From an uncultured Granulosicoccaceae bacterium (GTDB lineage Bacteria; Pseudomonadota; Gammaproteobacteria; Granulosicoccales; Granulosicoccaceae), in the NCBI GenBank assembly GCA_937931165.1, contig CALHCI010000031.1, positions 1 through 64,000 of the forward strand: a DNA stretch of 64,000 nt. Direction: 5' to 3'. Positions 8,963 to 17,510 of this stretch are shown here, in pieces. The translations under genes were made by a program, and so were the position numbers. The notes beneath the pieces are model-generated. The model made no database searches. It saw nothing but the letters and a program-made list of their open reading frames with translations, and was not told the origin of the DNA. Within the stretch, counting starts at the first letter, position 1, and the number at the start of each line of letters is the position of its first letter.

Positions 8963-9862
8963 TTAATCCAGTTGGTCTAACAGATCGAGTTCATCAATGT
9001 CATCGTCCTGAAACTCAGGTGTATCAGACGGCTGGTAGTCGATCTTGTCGCAATCCTGTACCTGACAACGACGATAAGCAAGATAGGCTTCACGCGTGAA
9101 CACGTAAGGATCGAGTGCTGCCTGCTCGAGCAGTTCTGTTTTACCGAGCATTTTTGCACGCTGCTGTATTAAGTTAAGCGAAAGCATCTCGGTAACTATT
9201 TCCTGACCGGTAGCAGCCTCACTGACTGCACCAAGGGTTTCAACCTGCAGGTAGGTATCTAATGCGGTACCGACAGCACTTCGCATGGTTCTCGGACCAA
9301 GCACCGGTAACACAATGTAAGGTCCTTCCGGTACGCCCCAGACACCAAAGGTCTGTCCAAAGTCTTCGTGATTTTTTTCAAGATCCAGCATGGTTGCCAC
9401 ATCGATAACACCGCCCAGCCCGGCAATGGTATTTACTGCCAGTCTGGAAGAATCGTTCAATGCCTGATCGAGCTTTCCCTGCAACACCGAGTTGGTCACA
9501 ACGCCAACATCACCAAGATTACTGAAGAAGTTACTGACACCGGTTTGAACAATATCCGGTGTATATTCGCGATAATTAGTGGCAATAGGCTGCAAGGCTT
9601 TTTCGTCTAGCACCTGGTTAAAACGAAACATCATGCGATTGTATTTTTCGAGCGGGTCGTCCGAGTCAGTATTGACAATAGCGGCAAGATCGCGGGTTGT
9701 ATCGGCAGTGCTCAGGGCAAATTCTGTGACCGTTTCTGTCACCACCTGTGCGGCAGCAGTGAGCAGAGAATCCAGATAGGACGGCGGTTCGCTGTTGTCT
9801 GCAACGACGGGTGAAGCTGAAATAAAACTGAACAGAATCAGTGACAAGCACAAGTGTTTCAT
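8963..9862 (-). CDS. mlaA: MlaA/VacJ family outer-membrane lipid-transport protein
   Basis: This 299-residue protein matches MlaA: DPLEKYNRMMFRFN starting the conserved domain (about residues 67-80), a GVSNFFSNLGD segment, and a GVWGVPEGPYIVLPVLGPRT block. MlaA removes mislocalised phospholipid from the outer leaflet and passes it to the Mla pathway. The N-terminus is a signal peptide ending around SPVVA, but there is no lipobox cysteine, whereas E. coli MlaA is a lipoprotein. About 45 extra residues separate the signal from the domain. The MutT-like gene follows in the same reading frame. No mlaBCDEF genes are in the window. Confidence 0.9.
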   Translation of the reverse strand: MKHLCLSLILFSFISASPVVADNSEPPSYLDSLLTAAAQVVTETVTEFALSTADTTRDLAAIVNTDSDDPLEKYNRMMFRFNQVLDEKALQPIATNYREYTPDIVQTGVSNFFSNLGDVGVVTNSVLQGKLDQALNDSSRLAVNTIAGLGGVIDVATMLDLEKNHEDFGQTFGVWGVPEGPYIVLPVLGPRTMRSAVGTALDTYLQVETLGAVSEAATGQEIVTEMLSLNLIQQRAKMLGKTELLEQAALDPYVFTREAYLAYRRCQVQDCDKIDYQPSDTPEFQDDDIDELDLLDQLD

Positions 9863-9941
9863 TATAAGTCTTGTATTACCTTTGACACTACATAGTATGA
9901 ACGCAGGGCGTTGAAAACAAGCTAATAGCGGGAATACTGCC

Positions 9942-10406
9942 GTGGATATGACGTTTACACTAAAAACGCTGGAGAAACATTCAAAAGTTGTGACAACACT
10001 GCTTGACGGTACAGACTGCGACTATGTCTTTACTGGCAGTGTGGCTGAGCAAGACGGCGTTGAAACGCATGGCTGGTTTGTATCAAGGCCCGCCAACGAT
10101 GACGAAATCGGTGTGGAATCAGAACTTGAGAGCCTGGCAATTCCTTACGACCGCTCACATCGCGGGCCACAATTCAGACTATATAGCCAGCGGTTTTTTC
10201 GCGTAAACAAGGACAATCAACCGTGCGTTTGCGAATATAAGGCCGGAGATAACACCGTTAGATTGCTGGATGAGCTCGAAGACGCCATCGCCGGCAGCGA
10301 CTATACGCTGGTACGCAATTTCATTAGTAACAAACGCACTGCCTACCTGACCCATCTGACCTGGGCGTCACAGCTGCAATATGCAAAAGAATGTGACATC
10401 GCGTAA
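9942..10406 (+). CDS. Conserved-looking hypothetical cytosolic protein
   Basis: This 154-residue protein has no signal peptide, membrane helix or motif that I recognise. It is mixed alpha/beta and acidic, with two closely spaced segments YVFTGSVAEQDG and THGWFVSRPAN suggesting a beta-rich fold. The start is GTG at 9942 (GTG GAT ATG), with an ATG two codons later as alternative. It is divergent from mlaA and lies 71 bases upstream of the GbsR-type regulator on the same strand, so co-transcription is possible. No function can be proposed. Confidence 0.65.
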   Translation: MDMTFTLKTLEKHSKVVTTLLDGTDCDYVFTGSVAEQDGVETHGWFVSRPANDDEIGVESELESLAIPYDRSHRGPQFRLYSQRFFRVNKDNQPCVCEYKAGDNTVRLLDELEDAIAGSDYTLVRNFISNKRTAYLTHLTWASQLQYAKECDIA

Positions 10407-10477
10407 GCAATCTATTTGCTGACGGTTGTGATCAACAGATATACTATTTTCACTTTTTTCAGAAATAGCAGAAACCC

Positions 10478-11065
10478 GTGGAACTGAGCAGCTCGATACA
10501 AGCATTTGTGCTCCACTTTGGGGAGATGGGTAGTCGCTGGGGTATCAATCGCACCGTCGGTCAGATCTATGCGCTTTTGTACCTGAGTGACAAACCACTC
10601 AATGCCGAGGAAATTACAGACACACTCGGCGTGTCGAGAAGTAATGTCAGTATGGGGTTAAAAGAGTTGCAGTCGTGGAGACTGGTGCGCTCGCAACACC
10701 TGCCGGGTGATAGAAAAGACTACTTTTCAACCCCCGAAGACATCATGGAAATCGCCCTGACACTGGTTGAAGAACGACGCAAGAGAGAACTGGACCCAAC
10801 ACTGACACTGCTGCGACAAACCCTGATGGAACCGGCAACCGATGATGCCGAGCGGCATGCACACGAACGTATGCAGCAAATGTGTGACTTAATGGAGCAG
10901 GTTTCAGACTGGTCTCACGATTTGCAAAAACTCAACCCGAAAGAATTACAACGCCTGCTAACACTTGGCAGCGCGGTACCAAAGCTATTGCAAATGAAAG
11001 ACAAGCTATCAGTGATTGGCGGTAAAGATAAACGAAAAAATTCGTCTGATAAGCCGGCAGACTGA
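10478..11065 (+). CDS. GbsR/MarR-type transcriptional regulator
   Basis: This 195-residue protein has a winged helix-turn-helix at residues 25-90: an RTVGQIYALLYLSD helix, LNAEEITDTLGVSRSNVSMGL as the recognition unit, and a wing around RLVRSQHLPGDRKDYF. This layout is that of the GbsR family, which controls osmoprotectant or envelope genes in known cases. The C-terminal half is helical and probably dimerises. The start is GTG. Its stop overlaps the next gene's ATG (ATGA), so both are translated together, and envelope genes follow. Confidence 0.85.
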   Translation: MELSSSIQAFVLHFGEMGSRWGINRTVGQIYALLYLSDKPLNAEEITDTLGVSRSNVSMGLKELQSWRLVRSQHLPGDRKDYFSTPEDIMEIALTLVEERRKRELDPTLTLLRQTLMEPATDDAERHAHERMQQMCDLMEQVSDWSHDLQKLNPKELQRLLTLGSAVPKLLQMKDKLSVIGGKDKRKNSSDKPAD

Positions 11066-11274
11066 TGACCAATAAACCTGCGGGCACCGGATTCTTTAAT
11101 GTCATGAAAAGCGCACTTTCGGCTGCACTGGGTGTGCAGTCAAATGCCAATCGCGAACGAGACTTCAAGCACGGCAAACCGATTCACTTTATTGCCGCAG
11201 GTCTGCTGGTGACACTTCTGTTTATTACCGTTGTTGTGATGATGGTAAAACTGATGATAGCGTCGAGCAACTGA
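11065..11274 (+). CDS. DUF2970 family small membrane protein
   Basis: This 69-residue protein fits DUF2970: an N-terminal FFNVMKSALSAALGVQS segment, then NRERDF, then one membrane helix (about residues 43-65). The function of the family is unknown; it is widespread in gammaproteobacteria. The gene overlaps the GbsR-type regulator by one base of ATGA, which indicates translational coupling. It probably sits in the inner membrane with a cytosolic N-terminus. Confidence 0.85.
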   Translation: MTNKPAGTGFFNVMKSALSAALGVQSNANRERDFKHGKPIHFIAAGLLVTLLFITVVVMMVKLMIASSN

Positions 11275-11398
11275 CACACCACGGTAAGATCCCGACAACA
11301 AATGCTAACAGGATTATTCCGTACGCTTAAAACGCCAATCTTCCGGCATTTTCATCAGGAATCCGGGGCACAATAAAGAAAATTTTCGCCGAACCGTT

Positions 11399-12517
11399 AT
11401 GACGTGGAAGAGTGTCTTAACTACTTTCACTAATCGGTTGAAATGTATGCGTTTACTATCCTTGGGAATACTGGGAATTCTGCTGGCGGCAGTCTATTGG
11501 GTCGGTGCCACCGTCTACTCTGAGCGAATAGAGCAGGACATCACAGAGCGATCCACTGCAGCACTTTCGGAATACTCTGATGATGTATCGGTCGCTGTGG
11601 ACGGACGTGATGTCACCATTGTTGGCGCAGTTTCCTCCGAAAACGAACGCGATCAGGTCAAATCTGTCGCTAACTCTGTGTGGGGAGTTCGCAAAACTGC
11701 CGACCAGATCACAATTGAAGAAGCAGTAGTTCCACGCTTCAACTTCGACGCAGACTACGAAAATCAAAAGCTACATATGGCTGGCACAGTGGATGACGAC
11801 GACACTGTTGCAATGATTAACAATATTCATAAAGCATTACCGCCCAGTACGTTAATCAGTACCGGTGTGATCGGCACGGGTGCTGCAGAACTGATCAGAA
11901 GCCCTGAGAAGGTCGAAACCGGTATTGCAGCAGTGACGCAGTTAAACCGCGGTGATTTAAAAATTACCGATGAAGATTTTATTCTGAACGGTGTTGTCAG
12001 TGACGAAGCAAGACGTGATGCAATTGAAAGACTTATTGCTACACGTGCAGATGCACTGGAACCACTGGACGTACAACTGAATATTGACATAGATCCGTAC
12101 ACGACAATTACACAAGCCTGTAGAGATGCAATGAAAACCGCAACGCACGGAAACGTGCTGAATTACAAAGTCGACTACTCCAACATCGAGAGTCGCTACA
12201 CAGCGCAGCTCGACGCAGTTGCCAGTGTCATTAACGGCGTCTGTGCGGGGCAGGTAACGCATATTCTGGTTGAAAGTCACGCTGATGTTACCGGTGGCGA
12301 GGGCTACAACCAGGGACTTAGTGAACGCAGGGCTGCCACAGTCCATGACTACCTGATTGGCAAAGGCGTTCCGGAACACCAGATTACTGCGTTCGGCTAC
12401 GGCGAATTCAGACCAATTGCTACAAACGAAACTGTTGAAGGCAGAGCTCAAAACAGACGTACCGAGATTCACTTCTCAACAGATCAACTTAATCTTTCAG
12501 CACATTCAGACGACTAA
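11399..12517 (+). CDS. Membrane-anchored BON-like / OmpA-like domain protein
   Basis: This 372-residue protein has one N-terminal membrane helix (about residues 18-36), then BON-like repeats (VAVDGRDVTIVGAVSS near residue 62 and later alpha/beta repeats), and a C-terminal OmpA-like peptidoglycan-binding domain. The last is identified by VESHADVTGGEGYNQGLSE, RRAATVHDYL and a closing RAQNRRTEI. It probably tethers the inner membrane to peptidoglycan. The architecture recalls ArfA-like proteins. The coiled-coil gene begins 23 bases downstream, so the two are likely one operon and may form one envelope complex. Confidence 0.85.
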   Translation: MTWKSVLTTFTNRLKCMRLLSLGILGILLAAVYWVGATVYSERIEQDITERSTAALSEYSDDVSVAVDGRDVTIVGAVSSENERDQVKSVANSVWGVRKTADQITIEEAVVPRFNFDADYENQKLHMAGTVDDDDTVAMINNIHKALPPSTLISTGVIGTGAAELIRSPEKVETGIAAVTQLNRGDLKITDEDFILNGVVSDEARRDAIERLIATRADALEPLDVQLNIDIDPYTTITQACRDAMKTATHGNVLNYKVDYSNIESRYTAQLDAVASVINGVCAGQVTHILVESHADVTGGEGYNQGLSERRAATVHDYLIGKGVPEHQITAFGYGEFRPIATNETVEGRAQNRRTEIHFSTDQLNLSAHSDD

Positions 12518-12540
12518 ACACCGCCTACGGAGTAACCCCA

Positions 12541-14457
12541 ATGGTCTACCTTATTACCCAGTTGCTGTTGTTGCTCGCAATAGCTTCGCTTCTCAGCGCA
12601 GCGATTGGCTGGCTGTGCCGACGCTTTTTCACCGAACAGGCTCATCAGAGTGAACTGGACGATCACAAGCGCGCAAATCGCCAATACTTGCACGAACTCG
12701 ATGACCTGCGTCGTGAACTTACCGATCGCAATACACAGGTTGCCGGATTAAACTCCAAACTGCACTACAACAATGAAGCGATTCAACGCGCTGAGCAGGA
12801 ACGCGACAACCTGTTGCGAGACATTGATGATTTGCGCGCGCTTGAAAATCAATTGCAGGCAGTTGAGGACGACAGAGCCGACCTGGACCATCAGCTTGCA
12901 GCCAGTGAAGCAGAACTGGAACGTGCTCGACAAGCTCACGCTGATAATGTCGAAAGCCTGAAACGCGCTCTTGCAGAAAAAGAACAGAATCTGCTTAATG
13001 CTGCAGATGCCAATCATGAACTGGACAGACAGCTTGGCATTGTTGCAGCCAATGCTGATCAAAAAGATCAGCAACTGAATGCCGTACATGCGGCAGCTGC
13101 AGACAAAGACAAGCAGCTGCGACAGGCACAGGATGCCAACAAGGAAAAAGACCAACAGTTAAAGGATGCTGGTGCAGCGCAGGCAGCGAAAGAGCAACAA
13201 CTTCGAGAAGCTGCGGTCAGAGCGGCTGAAAGTGAAGAGAAATTACGTGCCGCAGAGCGTGTAAACGCAAACCTTGAAGATATCATCGCCAGTCTCAATG
13301 ACGACATCAAAGCGAAAACAGCAGAACGAGAAAACGCTGCACAACAGCATGCGGCACTCAGTGCAGAGCTTGCCAAACTACAGCAGAAACTGGCACAGAC
13401 TGAACAGACAGGCAACGCCAGAATCAGTGAGCTTGAAAGAGCACTGCGCGGCGAGTCTGACAATCTTGCGAAGGCGCGCCAGACCATCGCAGCCGGTGAA
13501 GAAAAGCTTAACGCACTGAACCAGCAACTGTCTGACCGCTCTCAACAGCGGGATAAACTCGAACGTCAAACCGACGAGCAGCAAAAAGAAATTCAGGCAC
13601 TGCAACGGGAAATTGCCAATGCACAGCAGGCAACTGCAGATTCAAAAATTGCAGCGCAGGAATCTGTTGCTAATCTTCAGAATGAGCTCGACAAACAAAA
13701 AGGTGCGGTGGCCGCCCGTGAGGGAGAAGCAAAGAACCTTCACAGAGAAAACAATGATCTCAAGCGCGAGCTAGACGGTTTAAAAGGTGAGCTCAAAGAA
13801 ACCCGCAATGCCGGAGAGAGCAAAGTTGCTGCTACCGCTGAACAGCTGAAGCAACAACAACAGGCAACCACTGGCGCGCAATCCGCCGCTGCTGCTCTGG
13901 AAAAGCAACTGGATGAGTTGAAGAACCAGGCAATGCGGGACAAAGATGCCGCTGACAAGCAGATGAACGCGCTTCGACAAAGTGAAAAGGAGACCACTCA
14001 GTTAGCCGGTCAGATGGCTAATGCTAAAGACAAGATTGCAGATCTCGAAGCGAAGCTTGCCAACGGACAGAACGGTGCAAGTGCCAAAGAAAACGAACTC
14101 ACAGACAAGCTCAATCAACAGGCTAGTGCGCTGGCTGCCAAAGACAACGAACTCAGAGGTGCGATATCCAGATCGATGGAGCTTGAAGATTCCATTGCTC
14201 AGCTGCGCTCCAACGAGGCCGAACTGAGAGCAATGATTGATCAATTGTCAGCGCAATTGACCGAAGAAAGAAAGCTTAACGGTCTCAACCTGCTGTCAAG
14301 AATAAAAGAGCTCGAAGTAATGCTGGATGCTGAACGACGCAAAGCAGATGAAATGCAATCAACTGCAGATATCGGCAAAGTAAAGTGGACAGCCAAATCC
14401 ACAGTGCACACCCGGGCGGCTAACTCCTCGACCGTGCATCGTAAAAAAACAGGCTAA
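12541..14457 (+). CDS. Inner-membrane-anchored long coiled-coil protein
   Basis: This 638-residue protein has an N-terminal membrane helix (residues 3-25) and then about 570 residues of almost unbroken heptad-rich coiled coil, dominated by Ala, Gln, Glu, Lys and Asp. Repeated themes such as AADKDKQLRQAQDA and KEKDQQLKDAG recur. A short basic tail with no heptads (KVKWTAKSTVHTRAAN) ends it. It could be a cytoplasmic or periplasmic spacer or scaffold. It follows the BON/OmpA gene by 23 bases and is closed by a strong terminator, so it is the last gene of that operon. Homology search will be confused by low complexity; no specific function is claimed. Confidence 0.8.
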   Translation: MVYLITQLLLLLAIASLLSAAIGWLCRRFFTEQAHQSELDDHKRANRQYLHELDDLRRELTDRNTQVAGLNSKLHYNNEAIQRAEQERDNLLRDIDDLRALENQLQAVEDDRADLDHQLAASEAELERARQAHADNVESLKRALAEKEQNLLNAADANHELDRQLGIVAANADQKDQQLNAVHAAAADKDKQLRQAQDANKEKDQQLKDAGAAQAAKEQQLREAAVRAAESEEKLRAAERVNANLEDIIASLNDDIKAKTAERENAAQQHAALSAELAKLQQKLAQTEQTGNARISELERALRGESDNLAKARQTIAAGEEKLNALNQQLSDRSQQRDKLERQTDEQQKEIQALQREIANAQQATADSKIAAQESVANLQNELDKQKGAVAAREGEAKNLHRENNDLKRELDGLKGELKETRNAGESKVAATAEQLKQQQQATTGAQSAAAALEKQLDELKNQAMRDKDAADKQMNALRQSEKETTQLAGQMANAKDKIADLEAKLANGQNGASAKENELTDKLNQQASALAAKDNELRGAISRSMELEDSIAQLRSNEAELRAMIDQLSAQLTEERKLNGLNLLSRIKELEVMLDAERRKADEMQSTADIGKVKWTAKSTVHTRAANSSTVHRKKTG

Positions 14458-14482
14458 TCGCGTATAGATTTGCCCTGCACAA

Positions 14483-14509
14483 AACGCCGCTTCTCTAAGC
14501 GGCGTTTTT
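14483..14509. terminator. Bidirectional Rho-independent terminator
   Basis: A perfect 10-bp stem (AACGCCGCTT / AAGCGGCGTT) with a CTCT loop is followed by T residues on the plus strand and, on the minus strand, by TTTT. It ends the coiled-coil operon from the left and the small minus-strand gene ending at 14512 from the right. Confidence 0.9.
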
Positions 14510-14511
14510 CG

Positions 14512-14745
14512 TCATACCTTACGCATCGCCCGATGCAGGTGCGCTGCACTCTTTGGCGCATCATCCTTTTCCGGCTGACTGTACGCTCCGGCACTCACTG
14601 GTGCCAGGTTCCAGGATTTCCACTCTTCAGCATCCGGTGCTTCTGCTGTGGTGCTGCTTTCCAAAGTGGCTTTTCGCATTTTCCTGTATTGATCAACATT
14701 GGTCAGCTGGTTGTTGTTTAACCGCTCCAGGAAGGTGTTGTTCAC
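14512..14745 (-). CDS. Small hypothetical protein, 77 residues
   Basis: This 77-residue acidic, soluble protein starts MNNTFLERLNNNQL and has a DAEEWKSWNLAPV segment. I do not recognise the family. Two observations support a real gene: the GTG start has a good ribosome-binding site (AAGGA, six bases away), and the stop codon lies directly beside the bidirectional terminator at 14483-14509. It is monocistronic and divergent from the exported-protein gene at 14993. No function can be proposed. Confidence 0.65.
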   Translation of the reverse strand: MNNTFLERLNNNQLTNVDQYRKMRKATLESSTTAEAPDAEEWKSWNLAPVSAGAYSQPEKDDAPKSAAHLHRAMRKV

Positions 14746-14992
14746 GATTTTTCCTTAAAGTATTCAGTAGCAACCTCAATTGTAAAGCATTGCCGGAGAC
14801 TGCACTCTGGTAAGCAACAAGCTCTGCCACCCGAACTCCGATACTGTGCATCAGCACACATTTCAGGACCATAATGCTGGCTGTGTCCGCATCAGCGTTG
14901 TGTGGTTTAACCAGTTGTGCCAACACCTTCAATACAAACGCCGGATTTAAAACGTAGTCTGTCGCGCACGATCCGATTAGTGGTGTCAGCGC

Positions 14993-15625
14993 ATGAGATA
15001 CGCAACAATTCTTGCAGCCGGGCTTGCTGTAGCAGTACATACCAACTCGATGGCCAACTCAATGGCCAACGTACTCACCGCTCCGGCTGAATGCAGTCAG
15101 GAACCTCCACTGAGGGACAGTGGTTACTATTTTGAGTTTGAAATTGCACAGCCTTTTGAGGCCGCCGAGATCAACAAAATTAAACACTTTGCCAAAACAC
15201 TGGAGGGCCGGTGGCAAGGCAACGGTATTATTATCGATTGTCTTGAAAGACAAAGAACCAACGCCGGATATCGACGGGAGTTTACGTTTGACGGAGAGAC
15301 TATCGCATTTAACAACGGCGCCCTCGAACTCAAGGGCGAACAGGAAATGCTCACTCAAAGAGTCGTGAATATCGAACGCTTCTCACTTACTCCTGCGTAT
15401 ACCCGTGCGGAGAGGCAACGTTGGCATACACTGCAATTCGATAATGAACATACGATGATCTACTCTGAGAAATACCGCAGAGAGACTGCTGTCGGCAGCC
15501 AGTTTGTCCATGTGATTTATAAAGTGGCTCTGGAAAACGGTGTGCTGCAAATTGATAGCAAGAAATTCATCAATGGTTTTTTTGAACACCAGACTGCTAC
15601 ACGTCTGGTACGCCTCGCGGGTTAG
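14993..15625 (+). CDS. Exported hypothetical protein, 210 residues
   Basis: The N-terminus MRYATILAAGLAVAVH is a signal peptide, probably cleaved before ECSQEPPLRD (about residue 33). The mature part is beta-rich (EGRWQGNGIIIDCLE, YRREFTFDGETIAF, RLVRLAG) and resembles a small periplasmic beta-barrel or lipocalin-like fold, but I cannot assign a family. A 12-base tandem duplication in the signal region gives NSMANSMAN. The gene is alone, divergent from the small 77-residue gene. Confidence 0.7.
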   Translation: MRYATILAAGLAVAVHTNSMANSMANVLTAPAECSQEPPLRDSGYYFEFEIAQPFEAAEINKIKHFAKTLEGRWQGNGIIIDCLERQRTNAGYRREFTFDGETIAFNNGALELKGEQEMLTQRVVNIERFSLTPAYTRAERQRWHTLQFDNEHTMIYSEKYRRETAVGSQFVHVIYKVALENGVLQIDSKKFINGFFEHQTATRLVRLAG

Positions 15626-15680
15626 CCAGCAAAGACTGGCCGGATTGCTATCGTCTGGTGAGGCAAGATTGCAGGGTGAG

Positions 15681-16424
15681 TTACTTTTCTACAGGGACCA
15701 GATCAGCACGTGGTACATAGCCAGTGCGGCCTGATCCATCATTGGCAGCAACCTGAGCCCAGTCACCGGTAGTTTCAAACAGTGTCACCGTCTGTGCGGT
15801 GCGAATCACTGCAATCTGACTGGCATTGAATGATGGCGATTCACGCAATACGGCAGAAGCATTTTTCAGCGTATAGAGCGGCAGTATTCTAGGACCGCTC
15901 ACCGGTGCTTGCTGTGGGCTGATTTCCGGTAGCGCGTTGACTTCAGGTTCTGCAATTATTTTGCTAATCACCTGCGCCGGCACATCGCGCGTGAGCTGCG
16001 CCTTTTCATAGGTACTGGAGGTGCGCAATACACTTTTGTCCGCAGACACTGATTGTGTGCTCATCTCCGAGCGCTCCGACAGCGGATTTTCTGCAGATTC
16101 CGCGCTCACCGACGATGCCGCTTGCACTTCCATCTCGGCGCGCGCTACTTCGCGGCGGGCGCGCTCCTGCTTCAGGCTGTAGAGATTAAAAATCCTGCGT
16201 GCCGACTGCTCGCCCTCGTAGTCCTGCTGCTGGACAATTTGCTCCGGTGTCATCGCCGGTCGGGTTCCGCGAATCAATAAGACGGTCAGTGCAAGCAATG
16301 CGATAGTAACAACAATAGCGCGCACCGCCGTTCCGGCAGTCGAATCCTTATACCTTCGAGGCGCTTCTGCCATATCTTCATCGCTGACATCACCGGTGTA
16401 AAAACGGTTTTGAAACTCAGCCAC
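15681..16424 (-). CDS. Membrane-anchored bacterial SH3 (SH3b) domain protein
   Basis: This 247-residue protein has a cytosolic N-terminus, one membrane helix (about residues 34-51), a long Ala/Ser/Glu-rich linker, and a C-terminal SH3b domain (about residues 180-245). The domain is recognised by the pattern ASAVLRESPSFNASQIAVIR, then VTLFETTGDWAQVA and GRTGYVPRADL. SH3b domains often bind peptidoglycan or cell-surface partners. The domain should face the periplasm. It converges with the exported-protein gene at 14993; no operon partner is visible. Confidence 0.8.
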   Translation of the reverse strand: MAEFQNRFYTGDVSDEDMAEAPRRYKDSTAGTAVRAIVVTIALLALTVLLIRGTRPAMTPEQIVQQQDYEGEQSARRIFNLYSLKQERARREVARAEMEVQAASSVSAESAENPLSERSEMSTQSVSADKSVLRTSSTYEKAQLTRDVPAQVISKIIAEPEVNALPEISPQQAPVSGPRILPLYTLKNASAVLRESPSFNASQIAVIRTAQTVTLFETTGDWAQVAANDGSGRTGYVPRADLVPVEK

Positions 16425-16817
16425 TCTTTTTCACCTTGCTATGTATGCCAACCACGCTATTGTACCTTGTCAACGTTTCAATAATGAAATCATATGATCA
16501 GTTATTGTTACTATCATTGGAAAAGCGGAAAAACACCATATGCTCCGCCCAACTATGGTTTGTAGCACTAAATATCGTACTGATCTGTCAATATCTGTTA
16601 CTCCGGCAACAGCTGGAACTCAAAATATTAAAGAAAATTTGCCGAATCGTTGGCCCAGGCAGTTGTCGACAGTGTTTCTTCAGGCTGAAGCCCGGAACGC
16701 ATATAGCGTAAAACCGTCGCACTCAAGGCCCGATACCCGGCATAACTTTGCTACACTCCGGTATTGGAGCTGTGGCTTCCTAGGGCATGGGAATGAACAG
16801 AGTAAGGAGAGCACCTC
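16425..16817. other. Intergenic region, nothing identified
   Basis: This 393-base AT-rich stretch lies between the divergent SH3b gene and the Crp/Fnr gene. Open frames here give no credible protein. The 3' end carries the ribosome-binding site AAGGAG of the regulator. I see no RNA gene or clear operator. Confidence 0.5.
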
Positions 16818-17480
16818 GTGCCTGAATTGACCGATTTATTAAAGGAAGTGTCTACGTTTTCAGAACTCGAACCGGATGCCCTTGAGTCACTGGCAGCCAA
16901 GGGACGACGGCACACGTTTAAGAAGAACACGGTCATCATGCCGGAAGGTGAACCTGGCGAATGTCTGTATATTATCGCCTCCGGCAGCGTCAAAGTGTTT
17001 GTCGGCGATGAAGATGGCCGAGAACTGGTGCTGTATCAGGAAGGCCCCGGCACCTGCATTGGTGATATCTCCCTGCTCGACGACGCTCCGCGTTCTGCCT
17101 CTGTCATTACGCTTGAAAAAACCGTTGCCTGGTCACTGTCGAAGCATGATTTTCTTACCTGTATTGAGCAAAACCCGCAGATCTCGCTAAAAATCATTCG
17201 CACCCTGACCCGTCGCCTGCGTGATGCCACCGGCGGTATTCGCAGCCTGGCACTGGACAACGTATACCGACGCCTGGCAGACAAGCTGATAGAACTGGCC
17301 ATCGAGGAAGATGGCGTCCTGGCACTTGAAAAACGCTATTCACAGCAGGATCTTGGCAACATGATCGGTGCCTCACGAGAAATGGTCGGCAAAGTAATCT
17401 CCGAACTAATCAACGGTGAATACATTGAGATGCGCGACAAAAGAATTCATATTCTGAAGAATCTTCCCCGCAACTGGTAA
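16818..17480 (+). CDS. Crp/Fnr family transcriptional regulator
   Basis: This 220-residue protein has an N-terminal cyclic-nucleotide-binding fold (about residues 10-125, with GEPGECLYIIASGSVKVF and a DISLLDDAPRSASV segment) and a C-terminal helix-turn-helix (RYSQQDLGNMIGASREMVGK). It lacks the Fnr N-terminal cysteines. The RSA segment resembles the Crp nucleotide pocket, so cAMP or a similar ligand is possible. The GTG start has a consensus ribosome-binding site (AAGGAG). mnmH begins 30 bases downstream and may be co-transcribed. Confidence 0.9.
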   Translation: MPELTDLLKEVSTFSELEPDALESLAAKGRRHTFKKNTVIMPEGEPGECLYIIASGSVKVFVGDEDGRELVLYQEGPGTCIGDISLLDDAPRSASVITLEKTVAWSLSKHDFLTCIEQNPQISLKIIRTLTRRLRDATGGIRSLALDNVYRRLADKLIELAIEEDGVLALEKRYSQQDLGNMIGASREMVGKVISELINGEYIEMRDKRIHILKNLPRNW

Positions 17481-17510
17481 AATATCTGCTGCTAAAGCCG
17501 GAAGTTTGTC

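Noticed and set aside
14693-15040. 115-residue minus-strand open frame
   Set aside because: It overlaps the better supported 77-residue gene and the start of the exported-protein gene, and has no good ribosome-binding site. It could still be a helical protein, but evidence is weak.
16436-16830. Open frames in the gap before the Crp/Fnr gene
   Set aside because: They have no conserved pattern, no ribosome-binding site, and conflict with each other.
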